A stretch of 64,000 bases of DNA from Anaerolineaceae bacterium (GCA_029975475.1 JARKPB010000003.1:124001-188000), one strand, 5' to 3'. Numbered from the stretch's first letter, positions 52,757 through 62,171 are shown. Made by a program: numbers and translations. The notes: generated by a model from the letters alone, not told the origin.

Positions 52757-53224
52757 TTACGGGCCGGTTATCACATCATAACCGGCCGCGGCCCAGGCGT
52801 TCATCCCGCCGCCCATCGAAGTAACCCGCTCATAACCGGCTCGTAAGAGGATGTCACGACCGCGCGCGCTGCGGTTGCCGGAACGGCAGACCACAACCAC
52901 ATCCTGATCTTTGGGCACTTCTGAAAGCCTGGCTGGCAGATCGGCCAGCGGAATCAGAGTCGCGCCAGGGATATGCCCGGCGTTCCATTCATCGACCTCG
53001 CGGACATCGAGGATAAAAGCCCCCTCGGCGCGGTATTCCGCCGCGGTCTTGACGTCTACCTCAAGCGGCAGCGCCTCTTTGGGCTGCGAGGCAGCGGCCG
53101 CGGATTGAGCCGGAACAGCCTGATCCAGCACAGACATCAGGTAAATCGAACCAAATGCCAGCAGCGCGACCGCCAGGATCACCACCATCCAGGGAATTGA
53201 AGAACCACTCTTGCGTTTTGCCAT
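52757..53224 (-). CDS. Membrane-anchored rhodanese-like protein
   Basis: 155 residues from the ATG at 53224 behind AGGAG. A signal-anchor helix (10-31) is followed by an Ala-rich linker and a rhodanese domain (about 55-150). The key segments are ILDVREVDEWNAGHIPGA and the active loop VVCRSGNRS with the catalytic Cys that carries persulfide. The active loop is of the six-residue type, as in single-domain rhodaneses. It faces outside the membrane. The partner and substrate are unknown. Alone in its transcript. Confidence 0.9.
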   Translation of the reverse strand: MAKRKSGSSIPWMVVILAVALLAFGSIYLMSVLDQAVPAQSAAAASQPKEALPLEVDVKTAAEYRAEGAFILDVREVDEWNAGHIPGATLIPLADLPARLSEVPKDQDVVVVCRSGNRSARGRDILLRAGYERVTSMGGGMNAWAAAGYDVITGP

Positions 53225-53351
53225 CCGTCGCTCCTGCAATAATGATCTTTCCATTATGATGCCGTTTGGCCAAAAAGGTTACGGATTGGACGGGGGAAAC
53301 TGTGGCATAATTTATTTGCATTTTCTGCGATCAGGAAATGGAGGAAAGAAA

Positions 53352-54440
53352 ATGATCACCTACCCGATCCCCATGGTTCCCGGCCCGGTAAGCGTGCCCA
53401 AACAAATCCTGGCCGCCTATCAAACCAATTTCGGCTCGGCGGATATGGAGCCGGAGTACCTCGACCTCTACCGCCAGACCGTCTCCCAACTGCAAACCCT
53501 GATGGCCACCCAAAACGACGTGGTCATCCAGACCGGCGAGGGGATGCTGGTGCTGTGGGGCGCGCTGAAAAGCTGCCTGAATCGCGGCGACCGCGTGCTT
53601 TCGATCGCCAGCGGAGTCTTCGGCTTCGGCATCGCCGATATCGCCCGCTCAATTGGCGCGGATGTGATCACGATTGACATCCCCTACAACCAGACCGTCT
53701 CCAATATGCAGGAAATTGAGCAGGCGATTGTCAACCACCGCCCCAAAATGATTACCGTGGTGCACTGCGAGACCCCCTCCGGCACGCTTAACCCGCTGGA
53801 CGGCATCGCCCAGTTAAAGCGCGAGTACCAGGTGCCGCTGCTTTATGTGGACGCGGTCGCCAGCATCGGCGGCGCGCCGGTGATGACAGACGAATGGGGG
53901 ATTGATCTGTGCCTGGGCGGCTCGCAAAAAGTACTTTCCTGCCCGCCCGATATGTCCTTCCTCTCGATCAGCCCGGCGGCCTGGGAAATCATTGACCAGG
54001 TCAACTACGCCGGTTACGACGCGCTCAAACCCTTCAAGACCGCCCCGCAGACCGGCTATTTCCCCTACACCCCGAACTGGCACGGGCTGGCCGCGCTGCA
54101 CACCGCCGCCCGGCTGCTTTTGGACGAAGGGCTGGGAAAAGTCTTCGCCCGCCATCAGGAAGCCGCCCTTCACACCCGCCGCCGCCTGACGGAGATGAAA
54201 GCCCAGCTTTACCCGGCCGCCAGCGCTGTGCCTTCCCCCACGGTAACCGCCGTCAAAGTCCCAGAATCGATTGGCTGGGCAGAACTCGACCGCCGTTTTC
54301 GTCAGAAGGGTCTGGCGGTCGGGGGCAGCTACGGGCCGCTGACCGGTAAGGTCTACCGTCTGGGCCACATGGGCAGCCAGGCTGACCTTGACCTGGTCAA
54401 CCGCGCCCTGGATGTGATTGAATCGGTTTACCGCGCTTAG
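53352..54440 (+). CDS. Class V aminotransferase (serine/alanine-glyoxylate type)
   Basis: 362 residues from the ATG at 53352, 6 bases after GGAGG. PLP enzyme: the internal Schiff-base Lys193 lies in GGSQKVLSCP; IPMVPGPVSVP at the start and VHCETPSGTLNPLDGI with the Asp of VDAVASIGG are typical of the AGXT/SgaA group. It probably moves an amino group from alanine or serine to glyoxylate. Its end overlaps the lipoprotein gene end by 4 bases on the opposite strand. Confidence 0.92.
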   Translation: MITYPIPMVPGPVSVPKQILAAYQTNFGSADMEPEYLDLYRQTVSQLQTLMATQNDVVIQTGEGMLVLWGALKSCLNRGDRVLSIASGVFGFGIADIARSIGADVITIDIPYNQTVSNMQEIEQAIVNHRPKMITVVHCETPSGTLNPLDGIAQLKREYQVPLLYVDAVASIGGAPVMTDEWGIDLCLGGSQKVLSCPPDMSFLSISPAAWEIIDQVNYAGYDALKPFKTAPQTGYFPYTPNWHGLAALHTAARLLLDEGLGKVFARHQEAALHTRRRLTEMKAQLYPAASAVPSPTVTAVKVPESIGWAELDRRFRQKGLAVGGSYGPLTGKVYRLGHMGSQADLDLVNRALDVIESVYRA

Positions 54441-55519
54441 GGCTCTAAAACAATCGGGATACTGGATAATGCGATCGTACCCGGCAGCCTTCCGTCGCTT
54501 TCCTGACGGATGGTCAGGCGCACCGGCGTATTTGCGCTGACAGCATAAGGGATGTTGACTTCAAACGGAGTATGGCTGAGATCGCCGCTGGGCAGCGCCA
54601 CGGTTAGACTGGCAGAACCGACCACGCGTCCCTGTTCATCGATCAACTCGAAAATAAGCGGGGTGGTGTTGACCGGTTGAGCCAGCCCCTTCACCTGCAC
54701 CACTCCTCCGCGCAGCAGTTCGTTCACCCGCGGTTCGCGAATGATATACACCTGTCTCACCGGACCGCCAGGCGTGATTTCGTCATCACCCGCTTTTATC
54801 AAGACCAGATCCACCGAAGCCAGAGCTTTCTTCCGGCCGTACAGGTCGTTGGTAAACACCACCAGCCGGCCGGTTTCGGCGGCTGCCGAGATGGTGAAAC
54901 TGACCGAATCAGCCATCGTAATCCCGCGGCTTAAATATTGACGGAAATTCAGGCTCTTATCAGCCAGCAGACGCCCGTCTTCGCCGATCAACTGCACGTG
55001 AATAATGCCGTCATCTCCCGGGGCTAAATCGGCGCGCAGGATCAGCGGCGATTTGACGCGCGAAAGCATCCCGGGTTTGGCGATGCGGATATCCGCGCGC
55101 GGGGGAGTGGGGGTCAGCGTGATGGTCGGGGTGGTGGTAATTGTCGGGGTTCTGGTGGGACGGCGCGTTTCCGTCGGCCGACGCGTGCGGGTCGCAGTGC
55201 GCGTGGGGGTCGGCGTGCGCGTGCGGGTCGGGCTGGGCCCAAAGGTGGGTGTCTGGGTGATGGTGGGTGTGTCGCTCGGGGTAGGTAAAGGCGTCTCGGT
55301 TGTGGTCGGGACCGCGGTGGGGGTACCGGTCGGTTCCGGAGTGTCAGTCGGCGGGAGCGGGGTCAGCGTGGCGGTAAAGGACGCCGTGACCGTCGGAGTT
55401 CGGGAGGGTCCCGCCAGCGGGGTCAGGATGTAAGAGCCGGGCACACCGCGCAAATTGCAGCCTGACACCAGCCAGGCCCCCAGCAGCGTGAAAACCAGGA
55501 CCGGCAGCAGCCGCCTCAT
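54437..55519 (-). CDS. Lipoprotein with long Thr/Pro spacer and Ig-like domains
   Basis: 360 residues. The signal peptide ends in VSGC (Cys21). Residues about 40-140 are an extended Thr/Pro/Arg-rich spacer with repeats of TPT and TRT units. The C-terminal 220 residues form two beta-sandwich regions (IRIAKPGMLSRVKSPL and REPRVNELLRGGVVQVKG), both resembling Gmad2-type Ig domains of spore and cell-surface proteins. An outer-surface protein, perhaps wall or polymer binding. The next gene starts within its frame (ATGA at 55519). Confidence 0.8.
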   Translation of the reverse strand: MRRLLPVLVFTLLGAWLVSGCNLRGVPGSYILTPLAGPSRTPTVTASFTATLTPLPPTDTPEPTGTPTAVPTTTETPLPTPSDTPTITQTPTFGPSPTRTRTPTPTRTATRTRRPTETRRPTRTPTITTTPTITLTPTPPRADIRIAKPGMLSRVKSPLILRADLAPGDDGIIHVQLIGEDGRLLADKSLNFRQYLSRGITMADSVSFTISAAAETGRLVVFTNDLYGRKKALASVDLVLIKAGDDEITPGGPVRQVYIIREPRVNELLRGGVVQVKGLAQPVNTTPLIFELIDEQGRVVGSASLTVALPSGDLSHTPFEVNIPYAVSANTPVRLTIRQESDGRLPGTIALSSIPIVLEP

Positions 55520-56403
55520 ATTCGGCTCTCCGGGTTCGCCAGAGCAGGCATAACCTCTGCCGCGAAGTGCTGCAACACGTTGTCTCGCTCGCGCTGGCTT
55601 TCTGCCTGCGGCGTCAGCAGCACCTGGCTGACCCCCAACCCTTGCAGCGTGCGCAAGCGCTGGATCATTTCATCCGCGCCGCCAGTTAAATAAGCGCTTC
55701 GCGGGTCGTGCGGCGCGCCCCATTCCAACCGCTGGCGCATGGCAATCGTGAACAGGCGCAGGCGCAGCGCGGCCTGATGGGGGGCAAGCAGCCCGGCGAG
55801 CGCCTCTGGCAGCATGGCATTGGGGTGCCAGCCGTCCGCGAGCCGCAGCCCGCGCTGCAGCGCAGCCGCCGAATCGCCCGCTGCCCACAGCGGCGGACCT
55901 CCCGGCTGCAGGGGACGCGGGTCAATGACCATATTTTCAAAAGAATAGTACCTGCCGGAAAAACTAACCACGCGCTGCCCGCGCCACAGCGTGCGTAAAA
56001 TTTTCAGCGCTTCTTCCATCCGGCGGGCGCGGTTTTTAAAGTCGTATCCCAGGTTGGCATACTCGCCCCGAGACCAGCCAATCCCGGCCGCCAGTATCAG
56101 CCGCCCGCCGGAGAGCACATCTAAAGTGGCGAGCTGTTTACCGGCTTCTACCGGATTGCGCTGCGGGAGGACCAGCGCGGAAACGCCCAGTTTTACGCGC
56201 GGCACACTGGCGGCCAGGTAGCCCAGGGTGGTCAGCGCCTCGAAGATCGTGCCAAAGCGTTGAGAATCGACTTCTGGAAGTGCCAGATGGTCGGTCACCC
56301 AGACCGAATCGTAACCCAGAGATTCTGCCAGCAGGGCTGTATCCACAACCGCCAGCCGGGATGCTTTTTCGCCGTATGTGGGCAGCACCACGCCAAATTT
56401 CAT
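55516..56403 (-). CDS. LLM-class (F420-dependent type) oxidoreductase
   Basis: 295 residues, luciferase-like TIM barrel. MKFGVVLPTYGEKASRL, YDSVWVTDHLALP, LGVSALVLPQRNPVEAGKQL, GGRLILAAGIGWSRGEYANLG and PPLWAAGDSAAALQRG match the F420/FMN-dependent group found with TIGR036xx families. It uses a reduced deazaflavin or flavin to act on an unknown substrate. It is coupled to the lipoprotein gene by a 4-base overlap. Confidence 0.9.
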   Translation of the reverse strand: MKFGVVLPTYGEKASRLAVVDTALLAESLGYDSVWVTDHLALPEVDSQRFGTIFEALTTLGYLAASVPRVKLGVSALVLPQRNPVEAGKQLATLDVLSGGRLILAAGIGWSRGEYANLGYDFKNRARRMEEALKILRTLWRGQRVVSFSGRYYSFENMVIDPRPLQPGGPPLWAAGDSAAALQRGLRLADGWHPNAMLPEALAGLLAPHQAALRLRLFTIAMRQRLEWGAPHDPRSAYLTGGADEMIQRLRTLQGLGVSQVLLTPQAESQRERDNVLQHFAAEVMPALANPESRI

Positions 56404-56447
56404 AGGATGATTTTACCCGCTTTTACCCGCCGCGCCCCGCTGTGGGT

Positions 56448-56924
56448 TTACAAATTGAGCCGCATTTCGTTATTGGGAACAAAACCCAGCGACTCATACA
56501 ATGGGCGGCCTTCCTGCGAGGCATGCAGTTTGATCAGGGGATATCCGGCATCGCGGCAATACTGGATGATGGTTTCCATGATGCGCCGGGCGAACCCGCG
56601 CCGCCGGTAGCCCGGTTCGGTATAGACATTGTGGATATACGGAACCCGTCCCAGGGGATCACGAGGGCTGGGCAGCCAGCGCACGATGAGCAATTCGCCG
56701 CTGGCTGCCGGCTTCCCGTCAATTTCAATGATCCAGGCGGTCAACCGGCCGTTTTCAAAATGTTCGCGCAGGAACGCTGCGAAAGCCTCCCCCATGGCTG
56801 CCAGCGATTCCGGGCTGTGGCTTTCACCTTTAAGAGCTGCCATATCCCGAAACATTGCCTGACGGTGGCGTACCAGAGTAGGGATATCCTCCGAACCGGC
56901 CTGACGAAGCGTGTAAGCGTCCAT
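56448..56924 (-). CDS. GNAT family N-acetyltransferase
   Basis: 158 residues from the ATG at 56924, after GGAG; a longer frame start is rejected. The acetyl-CoA motif is VYTEPGYRRRGFARRIME, followed by IIQYCRDAGYPLIKLHASQEGRPLYESLGFVP, where the last Tyr is the usual general acid. The N-terminal part LRQAGSEDIPTLVRHRQAMFRDM fits the same group. Acceptor unknown. Transcribed between the LLM gene and the M32 carboxypeptidase gene, but a hairpin upstream probably separates it from the latter. Confidence 0.88.
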   Translation of the reverse strand: MDAYTLRQAGSEDIPTLVRHRQAMFRDMAALKGESHSPESLAAMGEAFAAFLREHFENGRLTAWIIEIDGKPAASGELLIVRWLPSPRDPLGRVPYIHNVYTEPGYRRRGFARRIMETIIQYCRDAGYPLIKLHASQEGRPLYESLGFVPNNEMRLNL

Positions 56925-56949
56925 TTGATCACATCTCCATTTCAAACAG

Positions 56950-56981
56950 TCAAAAACATCCGGCGGGGAGCCGGATGTTTT
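56950..56981 (-). terminator. Terminator after the M32 carboxypeptidase gene
   Basis: Perfect 11-bp arms (56954-56964 and 56970-56980) with a 5-base loop; the minus strand then reads TTTTTG. Confidence 0.85.
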
Positions 56982-57001
56982 CATTGCAATTGGCGAACGG
57001 C

Positions 57002-58504
57002 TTACAGCCCGTAAATATCACCATACTTTGTTTTCAGGTAGCGCACGTACGGCATCGGATCAATCTTTGAACCGGTGACGCGCTGAACCAGTTCCTGAGG
57101 GCCAAACTTTGCCCCGTGGCTGTGGACATTCTGGCGCAGCCAGCCAAGCAGCCCGTCAAACCGGCCTGCGGCGATTTGGCTTTCCAGATCCGGGATATCC
57201 TGGTTAATTTTTTCCCAGAGCTGCACGGAAATCAGATTGCCCAGGGCATAGGTCGGAAAATAGCCGATCATTCCGCCCGACCAGTGAACATCTTGCAAGA
57301 CGCCCAGTGAGTCATTGGGAGGAGTCAGGCCAAGATAATCGCGCATCCGCGCGTTCCAGGCTTCCGGCAGGTCTTTAACCGCCAGCCTGCCTTCCATCAA
57401 TTCAATTTCCAGTTCCAGCCGCAGCATCACATGAAGGTTGTACGTGGCTTCATCGGCTTCCACGCGGATGAAGGAAGGCTCGACCTTATTAATGCCCTTG
57501 TAGAAGGCTTCCATGCTGACATTACCGACCTGACTGGCAAAGACTTTCTGGAATTTCGGGTAGAAAAAGGTCCAGAAAGCGCGCGAACGTCCGACCAGGT
57601 TTTCCCACATCCGCGACTGGGATTCGTGGACCGCCAGGGAGGTCCCGCCGGCAAGCGGGGAACGGGCCAGACGCGGCGCAACCCCCTGCTCATACATGGC
57701 GTGCCCGGCCTCGTGCATGGTGCTGAACAGCATGGACGCCGGCCGTTCCGGATCGAAGCGAGTGGTAATGCGCACGTCTCCCAGGTGCACCGTCTGCGTG
57801 AAAGGATGGACAGAATGATCCTGGCGTCCGCGTTTCCAATCATAGCCAAAATGGGTCACCACATCCACGCCAAAATCCCACTGATCCTTTTCAGGATACG
57901 CCAGATGCAGGAAACGGTCATCCACCTGCGGCCGTTCGCTGATGGCCTGAAGCAGTTCGACCTGCAGCGGACGCAGCTGCTCGAAAATGGCTTTTACATC
58001 CGCGGTTTTCATGCCGCGCTCAAAGTCATCCAGCAGAGGATCATAGACGTGATCGTAGGGCTTGAAGTAATCCGCGTATTCCCGCCGTAGAGCCACAATT
58101 TTTTCCAGATGCGGTTGGAAGATAGAAAAATCCGACTTCTCGCGCGCTTCTTCCCATGCGCCCTGAGCCACCGTGGTCACGAAGGCGAATTCCGCCACTT
58201 TTTCCGCCGGAACCTTGGTTTCTTTATCAAAAGCGTGCCGGGTCACCCGGATCAGGCAGGCTTCATCCGAATCCGCGTCCAGGCTGGCAGCGTAAGGTTC
58301 CAGATCCCCTAACAGGCTGCCGATTTCATCGGCGGTGAAATGCTCGTGAGCCAGGCGCGCCAGGGTGCCAAGCGCGTGGCCGCGGTCCTCGGCTCCTCCG
58401 GGCGGCATATAGGTTTGCTGATCCCAGCCCAGCAGGGCAGCGGCAGCCTGTAAGTCGGCCACAACCGCCAGTTTTTCCTTTAACTGCTTCAGTTTTTCTT
58501 CCAT
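57002..58504 (-). CDS. M32 metallocarboxypeptidase
   Basis: 500 residues from the ATG at 58504, 5 bases after AAGGAG. Zinc enzyme that trims C-terminal residues from peptides in the cytoplasm. The zinc motif HEAGH is in STMHEAGHAMYEQG, with Glu further on in VHESQSRMWENLVGR, and DVRITTRFDPERP plus a downstream 'GTSLAVHESQ' are M32 signatures. Length is normal for Thermus/Pyrococcus-type members. Cotranscribed with the dehydrogenase gene, 29 bases apart. Confidence 0.94.
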   Translation of the reverse strand: MEEKLKQLKEKLAVVADLQAAAALLGWDQQTYMPPGGAEDRGHALGTLARLAHEHFTADEIGSLLGDLEPYAASLDADSDEACLIRVTRHAFDKETKVPAEKVAEFAFVTTVAQGAWEEAREKSDFSIFQPHLEKIVALRREYADYFKPYDHVYDPLLDDFERGMKTADVKAIFEQLRPLQVELLQAISERPQVDDRFLHLAYPEKDQWDFGVDVVTHFGYDWKRGRQDHSVHPFTQTVHLGDVRITTRFDPERPASMLFSTMHEAGHAMYEQGVAPRLARSPLAGGTSLAVHESQSRMWENLVGRSRAFWTFFYPKFQKVFASQVGNVSMEAFYKGINKVEPSFIRVEADEATYNLHVMLRLELEIELMEGRLAVKDLPEAWNARMRDYLGLTPPNDSLGVLQDVHWSGGMIGYFPTYALGNLISVQLWEKINQDIPDLESQIAAGRFDGLLGWLRQNVHSHGAKFGPQELVQRVTGSKIDPMPYVRYLKTKYGDIYGL

Positions 58505-58533
58505 TCCATCTCCTTGTGTGCGGCGAAATTGGA

Positions 58534-59478
58534 TCAAGCGACCTTCCAGCGCAGCGGTTTACCTTCCAGCGCGGCCACTACCTCGGAAGCGATATCCGCA
58601 GCCGCCCGCACCTGGCCCTCAACCGTCTGGGCGCCGATATGAGGGGCGCAGACCACTTTGGGGTGGCGCACCAGCGGCATGAGCGCATCGGTAACCGGTT
58701 CAGCAGTGAACACATCCAGCGCCGCGCCAGCCACGTGCCCGGAATCCAGGGCAGCCAGCAGGGCAGCCTCATCCACCACACCGCCGCGGGCAGCATCGAC
58801 CAGATAGACGCCTTTTTTCATCTTGCTGAAAGCGGATGCGTCCAGCAAATTCTTGGATTCAGGGGTTAAGGGCAGGTGCAGGGTGATGATATCCGCGCGT
58901 GCCAGCAGGTCATCCAGGCTGACCGGCTCGCCGCCGCGGGCTTTAATTTCCGCGGTCGGCAGGAGCGGATCATAAGCAATGATCTTCATATCAAAAGCAG
59001 CCGCGCGTTTGGCCGTGGCCACCCCAATGCGACCGAAGCCAATCACGCCGAGGGTTTTACCGTACAGTTCATTGCCCTCAAATTCTTTCTTGAGCCACTT
59101 GCCTTCCTTCATGCTCGCGTCCGCGCGCGGCAGTTCGCGTACCAGCGCGAGCATCATCGCCATGGCCAGTTCGGCGACGGATACCGTCGTGGCCAGCGGA
59201 GAGTTGACCACGGTAACACCGTGAGCTTCAGCCGCTTTCAGGTCAATATTGTCCACGCCCACACCGGCCCGGCCGACGACCTTTAATTTTTTACCGGCTG
59301 CGAACACCGCCTCGGTTACCTTGGTGCGCCCGCGAACAATCAGGGCATCGTAATCGCCCACAATTTTGAGAAGCTCCTCCGGGCTGATGCCCTTGGCGTC
59401 ATTCACCTCACCCGCTGCGCGTAAAATGGCCTTGCCGTTCTCTTCCAGGCCATCGGTCAGTAAGATCTTCCAGGTCAT
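58534..59478 (-). CDS. D-3-phosphoglycerate dehydrogenase-like (SerA family)
   Basis: 314 residues from the ATG at 59478, 8 bases after AAGGAG; the ATG at 59487 overlaps that site. NAD-dependent D-2-hydroxyacid dehydrogenase. Rossmann VIGFGRIGVATAKRAAAF, the AARGGVVDEAALLAAL block with catalytic Arg, and CAPHIGAQTVEGQ with the active His are all present. It lacks the ACT domain of longer SerA enzymes. It may make 3-phosphohydroxypyruvate for serine; other hydroxy acids are possible. Confidence 0.9.
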   Translation of the reverse strand: MTWKILLTDGLEENGKAILRAAGEVNDAKGISPEELLKIVGDYDALIVRGRTKVTEAVFAAGKKLKVVGRAGVGVDNIDLKAAEAHGVTVVNSPLATTVSVAELAMAMMLALVRELPRADASMKEGKWLKKEFEGNELYGKTLGVIGFGRIGVATAKRAAAFDMKIIAYDPLLPTAEIKARGGEPVSLDDLLARADIITLHLPLTPESKNLLDASAFSKMKKGVYLVDAARGGVVDEAALLAALDSGHVAGAALDVFTAEPVTDALMPLVRHPKVVCAPHIGAQTVEGQVRAAADIASEVVAALEGKPLRWKVA

Positions 59479-59697
59479 CGTGTGCATCTCCTTAATTGAT
59501 GGATATCAGTCTCAGGGGATTGGCCCCCTCATGATTGTACTGAATTTTAACGCGGCCCGCATCCGTGCTTGCTCACCTCGCGCGCGTGAGATTTATCCCG
59601 ATGCGGACCAGGATGCCTGTGTGCCAGTTTATTGTACTCCAGACCCAAAAAATCGCATCCGCCAAATGGCCGGTTCGCATCTCCGGTCTGCTCAGGG

Positions 59698-59703
59698 TAT
59701 AAT
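59698..59703 (+). promoter_or_regulatory. Probable -10 box of the cinA-like operon
   Basis: TATAAT 15 bases before the ATG at 59719. Confidence 0.5.
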
Positions 59704-59718
59704 TGCCTGCAACCCGTC

Positions 59719-60246
59719 ATGGAGCAGACCTTGGAAACACCCCTGGAAATACAAGTCGGGCAGGAATTACGGTCCCGCGGCCTGAAATTAATGGTCGCGG
59801 AATCGTGTACCGGTGGTTTGATCGGCCACTGGATCACCAACATCCCCGGCTCTTCGGATTACTATCTTGGCAGCATCACTGCCTATGCATACGAAGCCAA
59901 GCAGCAGTTATTGGGCGTGCGCAAAGAAACCCTGCTCGCCTACGGCGCGGTCAGCCGCCAGACTGTTCTGGAGATGGCCTGCGGTGTGCGCAGCGCATTA
60001 TCCGGTTACTTCCCGATTGAACAGACGGTTGGTATCTCGGTCAGCGGAATCGCCGGCCCGGGCGGCGGCCTGCCGGACAAGCCGGTTGGCACAGTCTGGA
60101 TCGGCCTGTGCGCCGCGCAAGCCAGCCTGGCCTGGCGCTATTTATGGCAGGGCGACCGCCTGCAGAACAAGGAAGAATCAGCCCGTCAGGCGCTGCGTCT
60201 GCTGCTGGCTTACCTGCGGGGATGCCCCCCGCCTGAGACTCCTTAA
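59719..60246 (+). CDS. Stand-alone CinA C-terminal domain protein (nicotinamide-nucleotide amidase)
   Basis: 175 residues from the ATG at 59719; the TTG at 59731 has a better-placed GGAG and is an alternative. The PncC-type deamidase turns nicotinamide mononucleotide to nicotinate mononucleotide. LMVAESCTGGLIGHWITN with the catalytic Ser, YYLGSITAYAYEAKQQLLGV, and SGIAGPGGGLPDKPVGTVWIG are family signatures. The N-terminal domain of full CinA is absent. First gene of a three-gene transcript. Confidence 0.9.
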   Translation: MEQTLETPLEIQVGQELRSRGLKLMVAESCTGGLIGHWITNIPGSSDYYLGSITAYAYEAKQQLLGVRKETLLAYGAVSRQTVLEMACGVRSALSGYFPIEQTVGISVSGIAGPGGGLPDKPVGTVWIGLCAAQASLAWRYLWQGDRLQNKEESARQALRLLLAYLRGCPPPETP

Positions 60247-60274
60247 TATATCGTTCCCAGTACGGAGAGACGGC

Positions 60275-61483
60275 ATGGAAAAGGCAAAAAAAATCCTCAT
60301 CCTGACAGCGGACGCCGGTTTTGGCCACCGCAGCGCCGCTCTGGCTGTCAAAGCCGCCCTGGAGCAGCTTTACGGTCCGCGCGTTCAGGTTGCGGTTGAA
60401 AATCCGCTGGAAGATAAACGCGCGCCCGCTTTTCTGCGCGATTCTCAGCAAGATTACGACCGCATCGTTCGCATCGCCCCGGAATTATACAAGCTCGGTT
60501 ACGAAGTCAGTGATGAAGCCGTGCCGAGCGCCATCATGGAGAGCGCGCTAGGCTTGCTGCTGCTGGAAGCCGTGCGCAGCATCATTAAACGCCACCGTCC
60601 GGATGCCATCCTGTGCACTTACCCGCTGTACCATGCTTCTCTGGCAGCTTACACCGCCAACCCGCGGCACAATATTCCCTTCTACACGGTGATCACTGAC
60701 CTGGTCTCGGTCCACCGCATGTGGTTCAATCCGCGAGCGGCTGGCTGCCTGGTACCCACCACAATCGTGCGCGATCTGGCTGTAGAAAACGGAATTTCGG
60801 AAGAAAAAATTCATCTGACCGGCATCCCTGTCCGCCCTGAACTGGCCCAACCGCCGGCGGATAAGGCCGCGCTGCGCTCTGAACTCGGCCTGCAGCCGGA
60901 TTTACCGACTTTTCTGGCTGTCGGCAGCCGCCGGGTTCAGAGTCTAATCACCGCCGCACGGGTGTTGAACCATTTTGGCCAGCCGCTGCAGTTGATCGCT
61001 GTGGCAGGTAAAGACCCGGATCTGTACGCCAGCCTGCGCGAGATGGAATGGCATATCCCGGTCAAACTGTTTGAGTTTACCGAGAATATGCCGGCGCTGA
61101 TGCATGCCGCGGACGCCATCATCTGTAAGGCGGGGGGGCTGATTGTGACCGAATCCCTGGCCTGCGGGCTACCGATGCTTCTGGTGGATGTCATCCCCGG
61201 CCAGGAAACCGGCAACGCCGAATATGTGCTCGAGAACCGCGCGGGATTTGTGGCCGATGAACCGCTGGAAGTACTGGAGACGATCGCCGACTGGATGAGA
61301 GATAACGGACGGCTGCTGCGCGAAACCGCAGAAAACGCCCGCCGCCTGGGCCGCCCGGACGCCGCTGAAAAAACCGCGCGGATTATCTTTGAAGGTGCGG
61401 AGGCCGCTGTCACCCGCCGGCGCGAGCGCAACACCCGTCCGCGCCGTCCAATCACTGCCATCCTCAACGAACACAGGGATTAA
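60275..61483 (+). CDS. MGDG-synthase/UgtP-like glycosyltransferase
   Basis: 402 residues from the ATG at 60275 behind GGAGA. GT-B fold, the group that sugar-coats diacylglycerol. Visible: LILTADAGFGHRSAALAVKA at the N-terminus (acceptor-lipid loop with His), PDAILCTYPLYHASLAAY, VITDLVSVHRMWFNP, and the nucleotide-sugar C-terminal block IICKAGGLIVTESLACGLPM with 'PGQETGNAEYV'. It likely makes glycolipids for the cell membrane. It follows cinA by 28 bases and precedes the phosphorylase gene by one base. Confidence 0.88.
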   Translation: MEKAKKILILTADAGFGHRSAALAVKAALEQLYGPRVQVAVENPLEDKRAPAFLRDSQQDYDRIVRIAPELYKLGYEVSDEAVPSAIMESALGLLLLEAVRSIIKRHRPDAILCTYPLYHASLAAYTANPRHNIPFYTVITDLVSVHRMWFNPRAAGCLVPTTIVRDLAVENGISEEKIHLTGIPVRPELAQPPADKAALRSELGLQPDLPTFLAVGSRRVQSLITAARVLNHFGQPLQLIAVAGKDPDLYASLREMEWHIPVKLFEFTENMPALMHAADAIICKAGGLIVTESLACGLPMLLVDVIPGQETGNAEYVLENRAGFVADEPLEVLETIADWMRDNGRLLRETAENARRLGRPDAAEKTARIIFEGAEAAVTRRRERNTRPRRPITAILNEHRD

Positions 61484-61484
61484 A

Positions 61485-62171
61485 ATGGCCCGCTCCGCCT
61501 GCATCGTTGTATCAGCCAGTTCAGAATGGCGCGCGGTAAAGACATTTTATCAGCCCGCAGAGCTGGAATCCACGCCCTTTAAGGAGACCTTTTCGCTGAC
61601 CCTCTCGGGCTGGGACTGCCATTTCCTGCATCAAGGCGTCGGCAAAATCGCGGCTGCCGCGGGAACGCAATACGCGATTGACCGCTGGCATCCGCGCCTG
61701 ATCCTTAACCCCGGCACCTGCGGCGGGATCCAGGGGCGGATTCAGGCCGGGCAGGTGGTCATGGCATCTGAAACCCTGGTCTACGACCTCTACGAGCGAA
61801 TGGGCGACCCGCTGGAGCCAATCGCGTTTTATTCCACCCAAAGCGATTTCTCTTTCCTGCGCCAGCCGTATCCGCTGGAAGTTGTTCAAACCCGTCTGCT
61901 GTCAGCCGATCAAGACCTTGATCCCCGGCAAATTCCCTTTCTGGTAGACACTTATCAGGCGGTCGCCGTGGACTGGGAGAGCGGCGCGATCGCCTGGACC
62001 GCCGCTCGAAACAACGTCCCGGCATTAATCCTGCGCGGCGTCACGGATCTGGTCAGTCCTCAGGGAGGGGAATCCTATGATTTGCTGGAGCTTTTCCACC
62101 AGCGCACCGATCAGGTGATGCCCCCTATCCTGGCGTCTCTGCCAGCCTGGCTGGAGGCAGCCCGCCTGTGA
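61485..62171 (+). CDS. Nucleoside phosphorylase family protein (MTA/SAH nucleosidase-like)
   Basis: 228 residues from the ATG at 61485, one base after the glycosyltransferase stop. The PNP/UDP fold shows ILNPGTCGGIQGRIQAGQVV (phosphate or sugar site) and VDWESGAIAWTAARNNVPAL with the Glu that contacts ribose, then RGVTDLV with the catalytic Asp. It would split adenine from methylthioadenosine, SAH or a related nucleoside. The substrate is uncertain. Last gene of the cinA operon, ending at a hairpin shared with metG. Confidence 0.82.
   Translation: MARSACIVVSASSEWRAVKTFYQPAELESTPFKETFSLTLSGWDCHFLHQGVGKIAAAAGTQYAIDRWHPRLILNPGTCGGIQGRIQAGQVVMASETLVYDLYERMGDPLEPIAFYSTQSDFSFLRQPYPLEVVQTRLLSADQDLDPRQIPFLVDTYQAVAVDWESGAIAWTAARNNVPALILRGVTDLVSPQGGESYDLLELFHQRTDQVMPPILASLPAWLEAARL

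Noticed and set aside
55005-55433. Plus-strand open frame of about 140 codons rich in Val and Gly
   Set aside because: It is the mirror of the Thr/Pro-rich spacer of the minus-strand lipoprotein; composition is a by-product of the repeats, with no ribosome site.
59867-60274. Longer start for the glycolipid glycosyltransferase gene
   Set aside because: The upstream frame overlaps the CinA-type gene with its own conserved motifs; the ATG at 60275 has a good ribosome site.
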